Positions 24,448 to 32,478 of a stretch of DNA of 32,478 nucleotides are shown piece by piece (within the stretch, counting starts at the first letter, position 1; every line of letters begins with the position of its first letter). The notes beneath the pieces are model-generated. The model was not told where the DNA came from. It searched no databases and saw nothing but the letters and a program-made list of their open reading frames with translations. Position numbers and translations under genes: made by a program. This DNA is from an uncultured Pseudomonadota bacterium (GTDB taxonomy: Bacteria > Pseudomonadota > Gammaproteobacteria > CAJXQU01). The DNA lies in contig CAJXQU010000008.1 of assembly GCA_913058255.1 (NCBI GenBank), positions 1-32,478 on the forward strand. The letters run 5' to 3'.

Positions 24448-25566
24448 TTAAGCAACTCGCTGCTCATCCTTCTTCTCTGCAACAATCTTCACCTGAGGTT
24501 GTTGCAGGATTGGTTCCTCATACTGCATAGGTAGCTCAGGGGCCATTGGGCCATCCGTACGAGGTCCTTTCAAAAATACTTTCAAAGCCTTTAACGGGCT
24601 ACTAAACGTGTCATTAACCGCTGTCGGTTCATACCCACAATGAACCATGCAATCAGCACATTTAGGATTTTTACCCGTACCATACTTCTCCCAACTAGTG
24701 TCCTCGATCAATTCTTTAAAACTGTCCGCATAACCATCATCAACCAGTAAATAACAAGGCTTTTGCCACCCGAATATATTTCGAGTTGGATTACCCCAAG
24801 GAGTGCATTCGTAGGTTTGGTTCCCCGCGAGAAAATCCAAATACAATGAAGATTGGTTAAAACGCCATTTACGACCTTTCGCCAGTTTAAATAAACGTCT
24901 GAACAACTCTTTACTACCCTTGCGCTTCAAAAATACATCCTGTTGAGGAGCATGCTGATAGCTATATCCAGGTGAGATCGTGACACCTTCAACACCAAGT
25001 GTCATCATCGTGTCCATGAACTCGCCAACCTCTTCAGCCGTCTCATTTTGGAATAATGTGCAATTCACTGTGACACGGAAACCTTTGCTGACAGCTTCTT
25101 TGATGATGTAGACGACCTTTTTATAAACGCCATCACGGCACACCGAATGATCATGCCTTTTCTCATTGCCATCTAAATGTATCGAAAGCGTTAAATAAGG
25201 TGATGGCGAGTAATCTTTGATGTTTTTTTCCAACAATAAAGCATTGGTACAAAGATAAATAAATTTTTTCTTGTCGATTAAAGCTTGAACGATTTTCGGC
25301 ATTTCTTTATGAATTAATGGCTCGCCACCTGCGATAGAAACCATTGGAGCACCACATTCATCAACAGCAGCAATACAATCTTCATAGCTCAGTCGCTTAC
25401 TAAGGATATCATCAGAGTAGTCGATTTTACCGCAACCAGAACAAGCTAAATTACATTGGAATAAGGGTTCAAGCATTAAGACAAGAGGGTACCGCTCAAC
25501 ACGCTTCAACTTTTGGGTCATCAAGTAACGCGCTACTCTATACTGTTGGATCAAAGGTACGGCCAT
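24448..25566 (-). CDS. hpnH: Radical SAM adenosylhopane synthase HpnH
   Basis: Radical S-adenosylmethionine enzyme that adds the 5'-deoxyadenosyl group to diploptene (hopene), the first step toward extended C35 hopanoids. It has 372 residues. The cluster motif is CxxxCxxC: Cys38, Cys42, Cys45 in QCNLACSGCGKIDY. The N-terminus MAVPLIQQYRVARY and the segments SIAGGEPLIH and HLDGNEKRHDHSVC are characteristic. Cysteines near the C-terminal part (CADCMVHCGYEPTA) resemble an auxiliary site. AGAGGAA lies 12 bases before ATG, somewhat far. It diverges from dxs, which supplies the isoprenoid precursors. Confidence 0.94.
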   Translation of the reverse strand: MAVPLIQQYRVARYLMTQKLKRVERYPLVLMLEPLFQCNLACSGCGKIDYSDDILSKRLSYEDCIAAVDECGAPMVSIAGGEPLIHKEMPKIVQALIDKKKFIYLCTNALLLEKNIKDYSPSPYLTLSIHLDGNEKRHDHSVCRDGVYKKVVYIIKEAVSKGFRVTVNCTLFQNETAEEVGEFMDTMMTLGVEGVTISPGYSYQHAPQQDVFLKRKGSKELFRRLFKLAKGRKWRFNQSSLYLDFLAGNQTYECTPWGNPTRNIFGWQKPCYLLVDDGYADSFKELIEDTSWEKYGTGKNPKCADCMVHCGYEPTAVNDTFSSPLKALKVFLKGPRTDGPMAPELPMQYEEPILQQPQVKIVAEKKDEQRVA

Positions 25567-25627
25567 GTTAGTGTGAAGTTCCTCTATTATTCGTGATTGG
25601 GTAAAACAGCTCCCATCTGTCTAGCAC

Positions 25628-25655
25628 ATTATATAGTATTTAGTTCCTTAGCCAA
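25628..25655 (-). promoter_or_regulatory. Sigma-70-like promoter for hpnH
   Basis: Minus strand TTGGCT (complement of 25650-25655), 16 bases, TATAAT (complement of 25628-25633). The -10 is perfect, the -35 is 4 of 6. It gives a leader of about 55 bases before hpnH. Confidence 0.5.
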
Positions 25656-25733
25656 CCGCATGAACAATCCTCCTTGCATCCTGACTAAGCTCTCTCCATA
25701 ATTGCCGTATTTACGAACAATGAAACCACGCCA

Positions 25734-27620
25734 ATGGATAGTACTCGCCGTTTCCCACTTCTTTCAAAGATAGACTCGCCTGAGGATCTACGTCAGCTAA
25801 CAGAGTCTGAACTGCTTAAAGTGGCCAAAGAATTACGTGATTTTTTGGTTGATGTGGCAAGTCAGAGTGGAGGCCATTTTGCAGCCGGCATGGGTACGGT
25901 CGAGTTAACCATTGCATTACATTATATTTTCAATACCCCGGAAGATCGTCTCGTCTGGGATGTTGGTCATCAAGCTTATCCACATAAAGTGCTCACTGGA
26001 CGTCGTGATCGCATGACAACTATTCGTCAAAAAGATGGAATCACACCTTTTCCTAAACGTTCAGAAAGCCCTTACGACGCATTTGGTGTTGGTCACTCAA
26101 GCACCTCGATCAGCGCCGCTCTAGGCATGCAGATTGCAGCCGATCATGCGGGTATTGACAGAAAATGTGTCGCTATCATCGGCGATGGAGGTATGACCGC
26201 AGGTTTACCATTCGAAGCACTAAATCATGCTGGTGATGTTGGCTCAAACCTACTCGTTATCCTTAATGATAACAACATGGCCATTTCACCAAACGTTGGC
26301 GCACTGTCTAATCATTTTGCGCAAGTATTATCAGGGAAAATCTATTCCTCCGTTCGCGAAGGTGGTAAAAAAGTACTTTCCAACTTGCCTTCTGTAAAAG
26401 AACTAGCCCATAAACTTGAAGAGCATGCGAAAGGACTCATTGTGCCTGGCACCCTGTTTGAAGAGCTAGGATTTAACTATATAGGCCCTATTGATGGCCA
26501 TGATCTGCCTGTCTTAATGACAACCTTACGTAATATCAAAAAGCTTAAAGGCCCACAGCTGCTTCATATCGTCACCAAAAAAGGCAAAGGTTATGAGCGA
26601 GCAGAAAAGGATCCCGTTAAATACCATGGCGTAGCCCCTTTTGATCCCGACAAAGGTATTTTACCATCCGATCAACCTGCTCCCGTGACCTATACGAGCG
26701 TCTTTAGTGATTGGGTTTGTGATATGGCTGCGATAGATGATCGACTCGTCGCAATTACGCCAGCAATGCGTGAAGGCTCTGGCTTAATTCGCTTCGAACA
26801 AGAATATCCACAACGCTATTTCGATGTAGGAATCGCCGAACAACATGCCGTAAACATGGCGGCAGGAATGGCCTGTGATGGCATCAAACCTGTCGTTGCA
26901 ATCTACTCTACATTTCTCCAACGCGGGTATGATCAGCTACTGCACGATGTTGCATTACAGAACTTACCCGTGTTGTTTGCTATAGACAGAGCTGGCTTTG
27001 TCGGTGCAGATGGACCAACACATCATGGCCTTTACGATTACTCTTTCATGCGTTGTTTACCCAACATGGTGATTATGGCTCCTTCGGATGAAAATGAATG
27101 TCGACAAATGCTATATACCGGCATGCAGCTCGATCAACCCTCTTCCGTCAGATACCCTCGCGGTGGCGGTCCAGGCGTTAAGGTTCAACAAAAAATGATC
27201 GCATTAACTGTTGGGAAAGCAGAAATCAAACGACAAGGTAAGAACAAAAAGCTGGCCTTACTTGCATTTGGTTCCATGGTCTCACCCTCTATGGAAGTTG
27301 CTGAGCAACTCGATGCAACCGTCGTTAACATGCGTTTTGTGAAACCTTTGGATACTGAACTAATTACTCAATTTGCTAAAGAGTATGAGAATTTAGTGAC
27401 TCTTGAAGAAAATGTCATAGAAGGTGGAGCAGGCTCAGCTGTTTCGGAAGCCATCTCAGCAGCAGGGCTTACAACAAATATTCTTCATTTAGGAATTCCA
27501 GACCGACTTATTCAGCACGGTTCACAAACTGACAACTTAGAAGATAGTGGCTTGAGTACCAAACAAATAGTTGCAACTGTCCAAACCTATATCGACAAAG
27601 AGACTCAGCAACATACCTAG
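25734..27620 (+). CDS. dxs: 1-deoxy-D-xylulose-5-phosphate synthase
   Basis: Thiamine-diphosphate enzyme joining pyruvate and glyceraldehyde 3-phosphate, the entry and often limiting step of the MEP isoprenoid pathway that feeds hopanoids, quinones and undecaprenyl phosphate. It has 628 residues. The ThDP site is GDGGMTAG from residue 150 with LNDNNMAIS near 177-185. The catalytic glutamate is Glu369 in [15 protein letters not shown]. The [15 protein letters not shown] and [12 protein letters not shown] motifs are present. No Shine-Dalgarno sequence precedes ATG at 25734. Its position back to back with hpnH suggests a copy tied to hopanoid supply; whether another dxs exists cannot be seen. 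Confidence 0.97.
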   Translation: MDSTRRFPLLSKIDSPEDLRQLTESELLKVAKELRDFLVDVASQSGGHFAAGMGTVELTIALHYIFNTPEDRLVWDVGHQAYPHKVLTGRRDRMTTIRQKDGITPFPKRSESPYDAFGVGHSSTSISAALGMQIAADHAGIDRKCVAIIGDGGMTAGLPFEALNHAGDVGSNLLVILNDNNMAISPNVGALSNHFAQVLSGKIYSSVREGGKKVLSNLPSVKELAHKLEEHAKGLIVPGTLFEELGFNYIGPIDGHDLPVLMTTLRNIKKLKGPQLLHIVTKKGKGYERAEKDPVKYHGVAPFDPDKGILPSDQPAPVTYTSVFSDWVCDMAAIDDRLVAITPAMREGSGLIRFEQEYPQRYFDVGIAEQHAVNMAAGMACDGIKPVVAIYSTFLQRGYDQLLHDVALQNLPVLFAIDRAGFVGADGPTHHGLYDYSFMRCLPNMVIMAPSDENECRQMLYTGMQLDQPSSVRYPRGGGPGVKVQQKMIALTVGKAEIKRQGKNKKLALLAFGSMVSPSMEVAEQLDATVVNMRFVKPLDTELITQFAKEYENLVTLEENVIEGGAGSAVSEAISAAGLTTNILHLGIPDRLIQHGSQTDNLEDSGLSTKQIVATVQTYIDKETQQHT

Positions 27621-27819
27621 GGGGATAAAGGTTGCTGCCGCTTAAACATTAATCAAGCTAGGCTATAATCAGAATCACCTACTGCTAAATTCACCTTAAT
27701 TTATAAATTAGCCTCAAAATATTTAAATACAACATACCGATAAACTTGCTACTTGCCGCTCAAGTTAGCAGTACTTCCTTCAAAAATCGCACTTTTATAC
27801 GTGTAACTACGTGAAACCT

Positions 27820-27842
27820 GTCTCCTGCAGGAGACGATTTTT
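27820..27842 (+). terminator. Palindrome with T-run: terminator or activator site
   Basis: GTCTCC-TGCA-GGAGAC (27820-27835), then GA and five T. It fits a rho-independent terminator for dxs or an RNA. It also lies about 75-90 bases upstream of the sigma-54 promoter, where an enhancer-binding activator would bind. Confidence 0.55.
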
Positions 27843-27908
27843 ATAAAAAAATAGCCCGACTTCCTTCCATAAGACTCTATCCCATTGTTTTTACAGAACT
27901 TATTATTA

Positions 27909-27924
27909 TGGCACGAATACTGCT
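27909..27924 (+). promoter_or_regulatory. Sigma-54 (RpoN) -24/-12 promoter
   Basis: TGGCACGAATACTGCT: GG at 27910-27911 and GC at 27922-27923 with exactly 10 bases between, against consensus TGGCACG-N4-TTGC (one mismatch). It lies about 95-110 bases before the ATG of the small PEP-CTERM-like protein. Confidence 0.7.
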
Positions 27925-28017
27925 ATTAAAATAAGTATATTCTGTCTATTACACCCATTCTTAAATGTGTATTTAGAACCATGGCAAATTATAGAAGTTA
28001 AGGTAAGGAGATACATA

Positions 28018-28287
28018 ATGAAAAAATCTAAAACGCTTATACTCTCAACAGTATTCGCAGTGGGCGCAGCCTTTAGTAGCGTTTCATCAGCAGAGTCCGT
28101 AGATATTAATGCTCATGCAGCAATATGGAGTACCGCGGCAGCAGGTATCTCAGGCGACCTAGTATCTTCAATTGTTGCAAACCAATCAATAGGTAGTAGT
28201 TCAGCCTCTCCATTTTCCGTTCCGCCTGCATTCTGGTTGTTAGGCACAGCAATGATCTTTCTTTTAAGAAAGCCTCACAATAGCTAA
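28018..28287 (+). CDS. Small secreted protein with PEP-CTERM-like sorting tail, 89 aa
   Basis: ATG at 28018 follows AAGGAG at 7 bases, so this start is chosen over the frame's first ATG at 27967. The signal peptide ends near SSA-ES (residue 25). The mature middle is only about 40 residues, rich in Ala and Ser. The C-terminus, SVPPAFWLLGTAMIFLLRK, has the layout of a PEP-CTERM sorting signal: short VP-P motif, hydrophobic helix with WLLG, then basic residues. Such tails are processed by exosortases in bacteria that make certain exopolysaccharides. The motif is one residue shorter than the common VPxPAA form. The sigma-54 promoter upstream fits known PEP-CTERM regulation. The molecular role is unknown. 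Confidence 0.75.
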   Translation: MKKSKTLILSTVFAVGAAFSSVSSAESVDINAHAAIWSTAAAGISGDLVSSIVANQSIGSSSASPFSVPPAFWLLGTAMIFLLRKPHNS

Positions 28288-28303
28288 GAACATCTCACAG
28301 ATT

Positions 28304-28342
28304 GATATAAAAAAGCCTCATAAATTGGGGATTTTTTATATC
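28304..28342. terminator. Bidirectional terminator after the PEP-CTERM gene
   Basis: GATATAAAAAA (28304-28314) and TTTTTTATATC (28332-28342) are perfect 11-bp arms around 17 bases in which GCCTC and GGGGA can also pair. A-run before and T-run after the core serve both strands: the PEP-CTERM gene and yhdP converge here. Confidence 0.75.
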
Positions 28343-28517
28343 TTAAAATTAATACTACGCCATTCATCGACTCTTAAAAAGCCTAAAAAAGCAATTATCT
28401 CCACCCTAGCTCGAGCTAGATAAAATGTTTCATACTGGTGAGCTAAGTGTATAAATGCCATAATATTTTCAAGAACATTCTAAACCAAAAAACTATAAAT
28501 CTTGCAAAATAAACCCT

Positions 28518-31500
28518 TTAATTTGTAGAAAATCCTCTAGCCCCTGCCTCCTTCCTAGGTTGTGTAAGAGGCTCAACAAGAGATTCTTTCCAACTACCTT
28601 TCAAGGTATATTGGCTTGCGAGTACTTTATCAATAGTCTCAGGGATAATGGGCACAATCTTTTCTGCTATTAACAAAGCCGCGCCAACCCCAGCACCCAC
28701 AGGCCCAAAAAGCACACTAGCTACTGGTAAACTATCAGAAACAGCAGGTGTCACTGTAATGACTTGATCATAGTCTTGCTCTACAAGCCCGACGCGCCCA
28801 ACAATGTCTATATTGGCAGAAGGACCAAGCATATTTAAATTATTTGTGTATGCGTTTCCTCGATCAATTTCAAAATCACCTGAAATTTCATCGAAACTAA
28901 ACCCCTCTTCAAATAGATCATTAAAGTCGAGTGATAACCGCCTCCCAAGTGACTGAATATTAAGCAAACCAAAAACTTTACCCACTCTATTTTTAACCTC
29001 AACTAAACGGCCATTCTCCACTTTCAGAGCCAAGCTTCCTTTTAACTTAGCCAGCTGAAACTCTGTAGGAGAGCTGTTCCACTTTGCATTAATATCAATA
29101 TCAGTTTTTCCTTCTGCAATACCACTAGAACCAAAACCAAACTGCTCTAACAGTGCTCCTAAAGACTCACCTTTTGCCTGCACTCTGAATTTAGAAGATT
29201 GTTGTTTATTTTTAAAAAGCCACTTTCCAACAATATCAACAGAAACATCCGCCGATGACAGCACTATTTTTTCAATGCTAGCACCCATCGCTACCGGCTT
29301 TACATGCATTTGCAAAGATCCTAATTTTAGCTCGTTATATTGAAACCTTTGACTTGATAAAAAAATCTCTGGCAGATCATTAGGATCAATACTGGCAACA
29401 TTCGACTTTCCTTTTGATGATACTAAAGTCAACCGTTCAAAATCTGCTTTAATAGCCTGTTCGGCCAGCTGGTAAGGAACACTAATCATTCCGTGAGCAG
29501 TATCATTTTCAACTTGTAATTCCCAAGAGTTTATACTCGATATCCCTAGAATATGATTGTTCTTGAAGGTTCGGTCTGCTGTTAATAACTGCCCTATAGA
29601 AAGATTAAATGAAAGAAGATCCTTCGTTGGTTTAGTTGAAACTGCTTTCCCAAAATAACGATTAATAAAATTTGACCAAGCAGAAATATCTAAGTCAGAT
29701 AATTTACCGCCTGCCTGCACAAGATAATTATCTTTATCGAAAGACATTGGTTTACCTGCACCAAAGTGTAAATCAACTTTTTTTAGGGTTGTTGTTGCCT
29801 TAACAGAACTTAATTTGATATTTCCTTTGATAACATCAGCATATTCGAAAGTAATTTGCCTGTTTGGTTTTTTAGATAGGGTTGTCGAAATTTTTAACTG
29901 CAGTGAATCGCTTTTTACTTTTCCTAACGGCGAAGGAGCTAAAATATTCATTCCTTTCAAGTTAGAAGTAATGACTAGGCCAGTATCTTCATCAGGCGAG
30001 CCTATATTAGTAGGCAAAGATAAACTAGCTTGCCAGGTAGTTGTACCACTAATGGATTTCAGCACTTGAAGCTGTTCATGCTTCATACCAATTTGAACCA
30101 TTCTATTGGTTATATATTGTCTATCTGCTAAACCCGTCAACCGAACATCTGATCGTGTACTGCCCTTACTTCTATCGACATCCAAGTTAATCGTTATTGC
30201 ACTTTCATAAAGACGCGCTTTTAAAGCCTTAGCGAACCATCGATTTTTCGTAAAAATAAAATCACCGTTAAGTGACTTAATTTTTATTCCTAAAGTATCA
30301 AGAGATAATGCATTTTTTTGTAAATGAACTTTGCCTTTTACTTTTATTTCTCTCCCTTTAGAAAGAGGTATTTCCAGGTGTAAATCTAAATTTAGAGGAC
30401 CTGTTATCTTTATATTTTTTAACTGTTTTCCAATAGATGCCTTTAACGGACTGTTATTGATGAATTTTATCCCATCTTTAACTTGCCCCTTTGCATTACC
30501 ATTGATCAGTAAACGGGGCTTTTCAGTTTTTAACTCTGGGAGTTCAACTGTTGTATTTTTCACGGGCGTGTCATCGATCACAGAGTAAGGTGCAGTGATA
30601 AACATGTTTTTTTCAGTAAACACAACTTCGGCAGTAATCTGTTCTATCCTAGGCCAACCTTTGAAGTAGTCCAAAACACCATTTTCTACATTAAGTCTAA
30701 CCTCAAAAAAACCTTGTTTATCCTCGAAAGGAAATTGATCTAGCGCTCCACGAAAAATAACATGACCTCCCGTTAACTGCCCATTAACAATAGCCTTATC
30801 TAACCATTCGGTTATTTTGGGTTTAAGCAAGTTAGAGGGAATCATCTTTACGATCGGCTCTACATTGCCACGAAAAAAAGTTCCTCTCAGGTCAAGCTCT
30901 GGTGAACTTACCAAGTCTTTTTTAATACTACCCGTCAGTTGAAATTTTAAATCCGGATCTAATAAAGTAATTTGAGGAATGATCATCAACCAACCTTGCT
31001 CACTATTTTTCCACTCAAGATCTCCCGATAACTGTTGTAGATGCAATGGTTCCTCTAACTCACCTGAATGAGTCTGGCGTTGTAAAATAAGATCATGACT
31101 AGTTAAATTCAAAGTGACTATGTCACCACTACTCAGGAAACTTCCTGAAAGATTTTTTACTCCTGGAATCTTCTTATAAGGATCTAACTTCAGATCAACA
31201 AACTCGCCTTTTATGACCATCGGAGAAGATGGGTTCTTCTGATTATATTGTATTTTTAAATTTACTAACTCACCTTTCGGTTGAAAATAGTTTAACTCTT
31301 TTCGTCGTGATTCAGGAATCACAGAGATTAAATCTTCTATACGAAGCTGATTCAATTCAATCTCAAATTCTGGGCTTTCCTCTGAAAAATCACTAGGTAT
31401 TTTTGCTTTAAGAACAAACGCTTGCCACTGTCTCTCTAGTGCTGCTACGGAGATGTTTGGTAAAACTAGGATCCAACCATTTGTGTTAGATTTTTCTAGT

Positions 31501-32405
31501 TGAAAAGTACTACTTACAGCATAAATCGAGTCAGAATTTTTTAACGAAAAGTGCCCTTTTAGATCTGATATTTGTGCATTCTTTAAAGTGATCTGAGTCG
31601 TAGAGTTTAATCGGGCATTATTTAAAGCAATGTTTTCCTTTTGCAAAATCGACGCTAAGGTCTCAAGCTTATCTACAGGAATAAGGTTGACCACATCCAG
31701 CTCTTCAGTACTGAACAACATCTTTGCATTCCACTCTGCACTCAAAGGGTCTCCCAAGACATCGATCACAAAATCAACAGATCCTTTACCTCCATCCAAA
31801 CGTGCTGAGCCGGATAAATCATGTTTATTTTTTAACGGCTTGTTCTTTAGTTGCAGTTCAACGGCTGTCAAACTGAGAGGATTCGGCTGCTCTATTTTTT
31901 CATGCCAAATGATGTTGGAATTCTTAACTTGTAAGTGTGGCTGCTCTAATAACCATTGAGTTAACCCATCATTATTTGTAGTAGGTTGCTCAGTTAATTC
32001 AAGTAGTGAAATCGTGCCATTCTTTTTATGTAAAAGCTCTACATTCAAACCAGATAGTTCAAGATGCGCGATAGTGACTTTCCAATCAATAAGCGAGCGA
32101 TAAAGGTCAACACTCAACATAGCCTGATCAAAATGAGTCAGTGTTTTATGACTGTTTCGATCGAGAACCTTGATCGTTGATAATTTTAACTGTGGAATAA
32201 CCCCACGCCATTCTATCGTGAGCTTACCAACCTCCACAGGAAGCCCTGTTGTTGTTTGCACCCATTCAAGAATACGCGGGCGGAGATCATCAATTTTTGA
32301 ACTTGTAAGTCCGATCAGACTGATCAATAACGCCGAAGTGACAATGACAGAAACTAGCGCGTACCAGCTGATATGGATCACTGCCCGCGAGACACGTTTG
32401 TGCAT
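28518..32405 (-). CDS. yhdP: YhdP family AsmA-like envelope protein
   Basis: Very large inner-membrane-anchored periplasmic protein of 1295 residues, similar in length to E. coli YhdP (1266). One N-terminal membrane helix (about 13-35) is followed by a long beta-rich region starting with the AsmA-type opening (RILEWVQTTTGLPVEVGKLTIEWRGVIPQL). The C-terminal part (NRVGKVFGLLNIQSLGRRLSLDFNDLF) is the characteristic YhdP/DUF3971 end region. In E. coli YhdP works with TamB and YdbH in moving phospholipids to the outer membrane. That matches the lipid theme of the MlaA/HpnN block nearby. Its ATG overlaps the stop of the upstream gene (TAATG), so it is likely translationally coupled. Confidence 0.93.
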   Translation of the reverse strand: MHKRVSRAVIHISWYALVSVIVTSALLISLIGLTSSKIDDLRPRILEWVQTTTGLPVEVGKLTIEWRGVIPQLKLSTIKVLDRNSHKTLTHFDQAMLSVDLYRSLIDWKVTIAHLELSGLNVELLHKKNGTISLLELTEQPTTNNDGLTQWLLEQPHLQVKNSNIIWHEKIEQPNPLSLTAVELQLKNKPLKNKHDLSGSARLDGGKGSVDFVIDVLGDPLSAEWNAKMLFSTEELDVVNLIPVDKLETLASILQKENIALNNARLNSTTQITLKNAQISDLKGHFSLKNSDSIYAVSSTFQLEKSNTNGWILVLPNISVAALERQWQAFVLKAKIPSDFSEESPEFEIELNQLRIEDLISVIPESRRKELNYFQPKGELVNLKIQYNQKNPSSPMVIKGEFVDLKLDPYKKIPGVKNLSGSFLSSGDIVTLNLTSHDLILQRQTHSGELEEPLHLQQLSGDLEWKNSEQGWLMIIPQITLLDPDLKFQLTGSIKKDLVSSPELDLRGTFFRGNVEPIVKMIPSNLLKPKITEWLDKAIVNGQLTGGHVIFRGALDQFPFEDKQGFFEVRLNVENGVLDYFKGWPRIEQITAEVVFTEKNMFITAPYSVIDDTPVKNTTVELPELKTEKPRLLINGNAKGQVKDGIKFINNSPLKASIGKQLKNIKITGPLNLDLHLEIPLSKGREIKVKGKVHLQKNALSLDTLGIKIKSLNGDFIFTKNRWFAKALKARLYESAITINLDVDRSKGSTRSDVRLTGLADRQYITNRMVQIGMKHEQLQVLKSISGTTTWQASLSLPTNIGSPDEDTGLVITSNLKGMNILAPSPLGKVKSDSLQLKISTTLSKKPNRQITFEYADVIKGNIKLSSVKATTTLKKVDLHFGAGKPMSFDKDNYLVQAGGKLSDLDISAWSNFINRYFGKAVSTKPTKDLLSFNLSIGQLLTADRTFKNNHILGISSINSWELQVENDTAHGMISVPYQLAEQAIKADFERLTLVSSKGKSNVASIDPNDLPEIFLSSQRFQYNELKLGSLQMHVKPVAMGASIEKIVLSSADVSVDIVGKWLFKNKQQSSKFRVQAKGESLGALLEQFGFGSSGIAEGKTDIDINAKWNSSPTEFQLAKLKGSLALKVENGRLVEVKNRVGKVFGLLNIQSLGRRLSLDFNDLFEEGFSFDEISGDFEIDRGNAYTNNLNMLGPSANIDIVGRVGLVEQDYDQVITVTPAVSDSLPVASVLFGPVGAGVGAALLIAEKIVPIIPETIDKVLASQYTLKGSWKESLVEPLTQPRKEAGARGFSTN

Positions 32406-32478
32406 TAATTAATAACATCCTTTGTATAGAGAAATTCTAATCGGTTCAGAAATTGATCAAATGTCCCAGTAAGTTTAA
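32405..32478 (-). CDS. C-terminal end of an unidentified upstream gene
   Basis: The minus strand is open from the window edge to a TAA at 32405-32407 that shares its last base with the yhdP ATG. The last residues read KLTGTFDQFLNRLEFLYTKD and then VIN. I could not assign it. Ribonuclease G (rng) usually precedes yhdP, but this tail is not recognisable as Rng. Confidence 0.5.
   Translation of the reverse strand, partial: KLTGTFDQFLNRLEFLYTKDVIN

Larger units (their letters stand above)
27621..28017 (+). other. dxs to PEP-CTERM-protein intergenic region
   Basis: About 400 bases without a protein gene. It holds a TATAAT (27664-27669), a palindrome plus T-run (27820-27842) and a sigma-54-type promoter (27909-27924). 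The first two could delimit a roughly 170-base RNA. Confidence 0.5.

Noticed and set aside
29815-30069. Plus-strand ORFs opposite yhdP
   Set aside because: They lie antisense to a long, well-supported reading frame and have no ribosome sites or family signals.

Overview
The window looks like chromosomal DNA of a Gammaproteobacterium with fairly low GC (about 40% by eye). The evidence is the enterobacterial-type lon, lgt-thyA-folA, psd, ttcA, icd and aceK, the YhdP and MlaA/MlaC envelope proteins, and a set of hopanoid genes. The genus cannot be named from the sequence alone. No rRNA, tRNA, CRISPR array, transposase or phage gene was seen.

Layout. (1) 1-2177 is part of an integron-type gene-cassette array. 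Three small genes, all on the minus strand, are separated by attC-like sites and no integrase is present. They encode an unknown protein, an ABM-fold monooxygenase-like protein and a YHYH-domain lipoprotein. (2) 2178-2693 holds a broken small ORF and two terminators. (3) 2694-7292 (minus) carries lon, with a heat-shock-like promoter, and a compact lgt-thyA-folA operon. (4) 7535-10466 (plus) carries a secreted beta-domain protein, an unusual perfect hairpin, a Sco1/PCuAC copper-delivery pair for cytochrome oxidase, and psd. (5) 10517-13911 carries a divergent short CysH-like reductase (minus), then ttcA, a DsbA/FrnE-family thioredoxin-fold protein and a tandem-receiver response regulator with one dead receiver. 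(6) 14183-17726 carries icd, aceK and a CoA-binding protein. A perfect FNR-type box lies just before aceK.

(7) 17978-25566 (minus) is an envelope-lipid block: hpnH, a small unknown ORF, an MlaC/HpnM-like periplasmic lipid carrier, the MlaA lipoprotein, a glycine-zipper lipoprotein, the HpnN RND hopanoid transporter and the HpnA epimerase. Divergent from hpnH is dxs, the first enzyme of isoprenoid precursor supply. Precursor supply (Dxs), side-chain attachment to hopene (HpnH) and movement to or balance in the outer membrane (HpnN, MlaA, MlaC-like) are therefore adjacent. Squalene-hopene cyclase is not in the window. (8) 27909-28287 encodes an 89-residue secreted protein with a PEP-CTERM/exosortase-like tail, preceded by a near-consensus sigma-54 promoter. 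(9) 28518-32405 (minus) is the large AsmA-like protein YhdP, also linked to phospholipid traffic, with the tail of another gene overlapping its start.

The most noteworthy items are the sigma-54/PEP-CTERM mini-protein, the integrase-less cassette array, the hopanoid/Mla block, the FNR box before aceK, and several precise inverted repeats with no assigned role.
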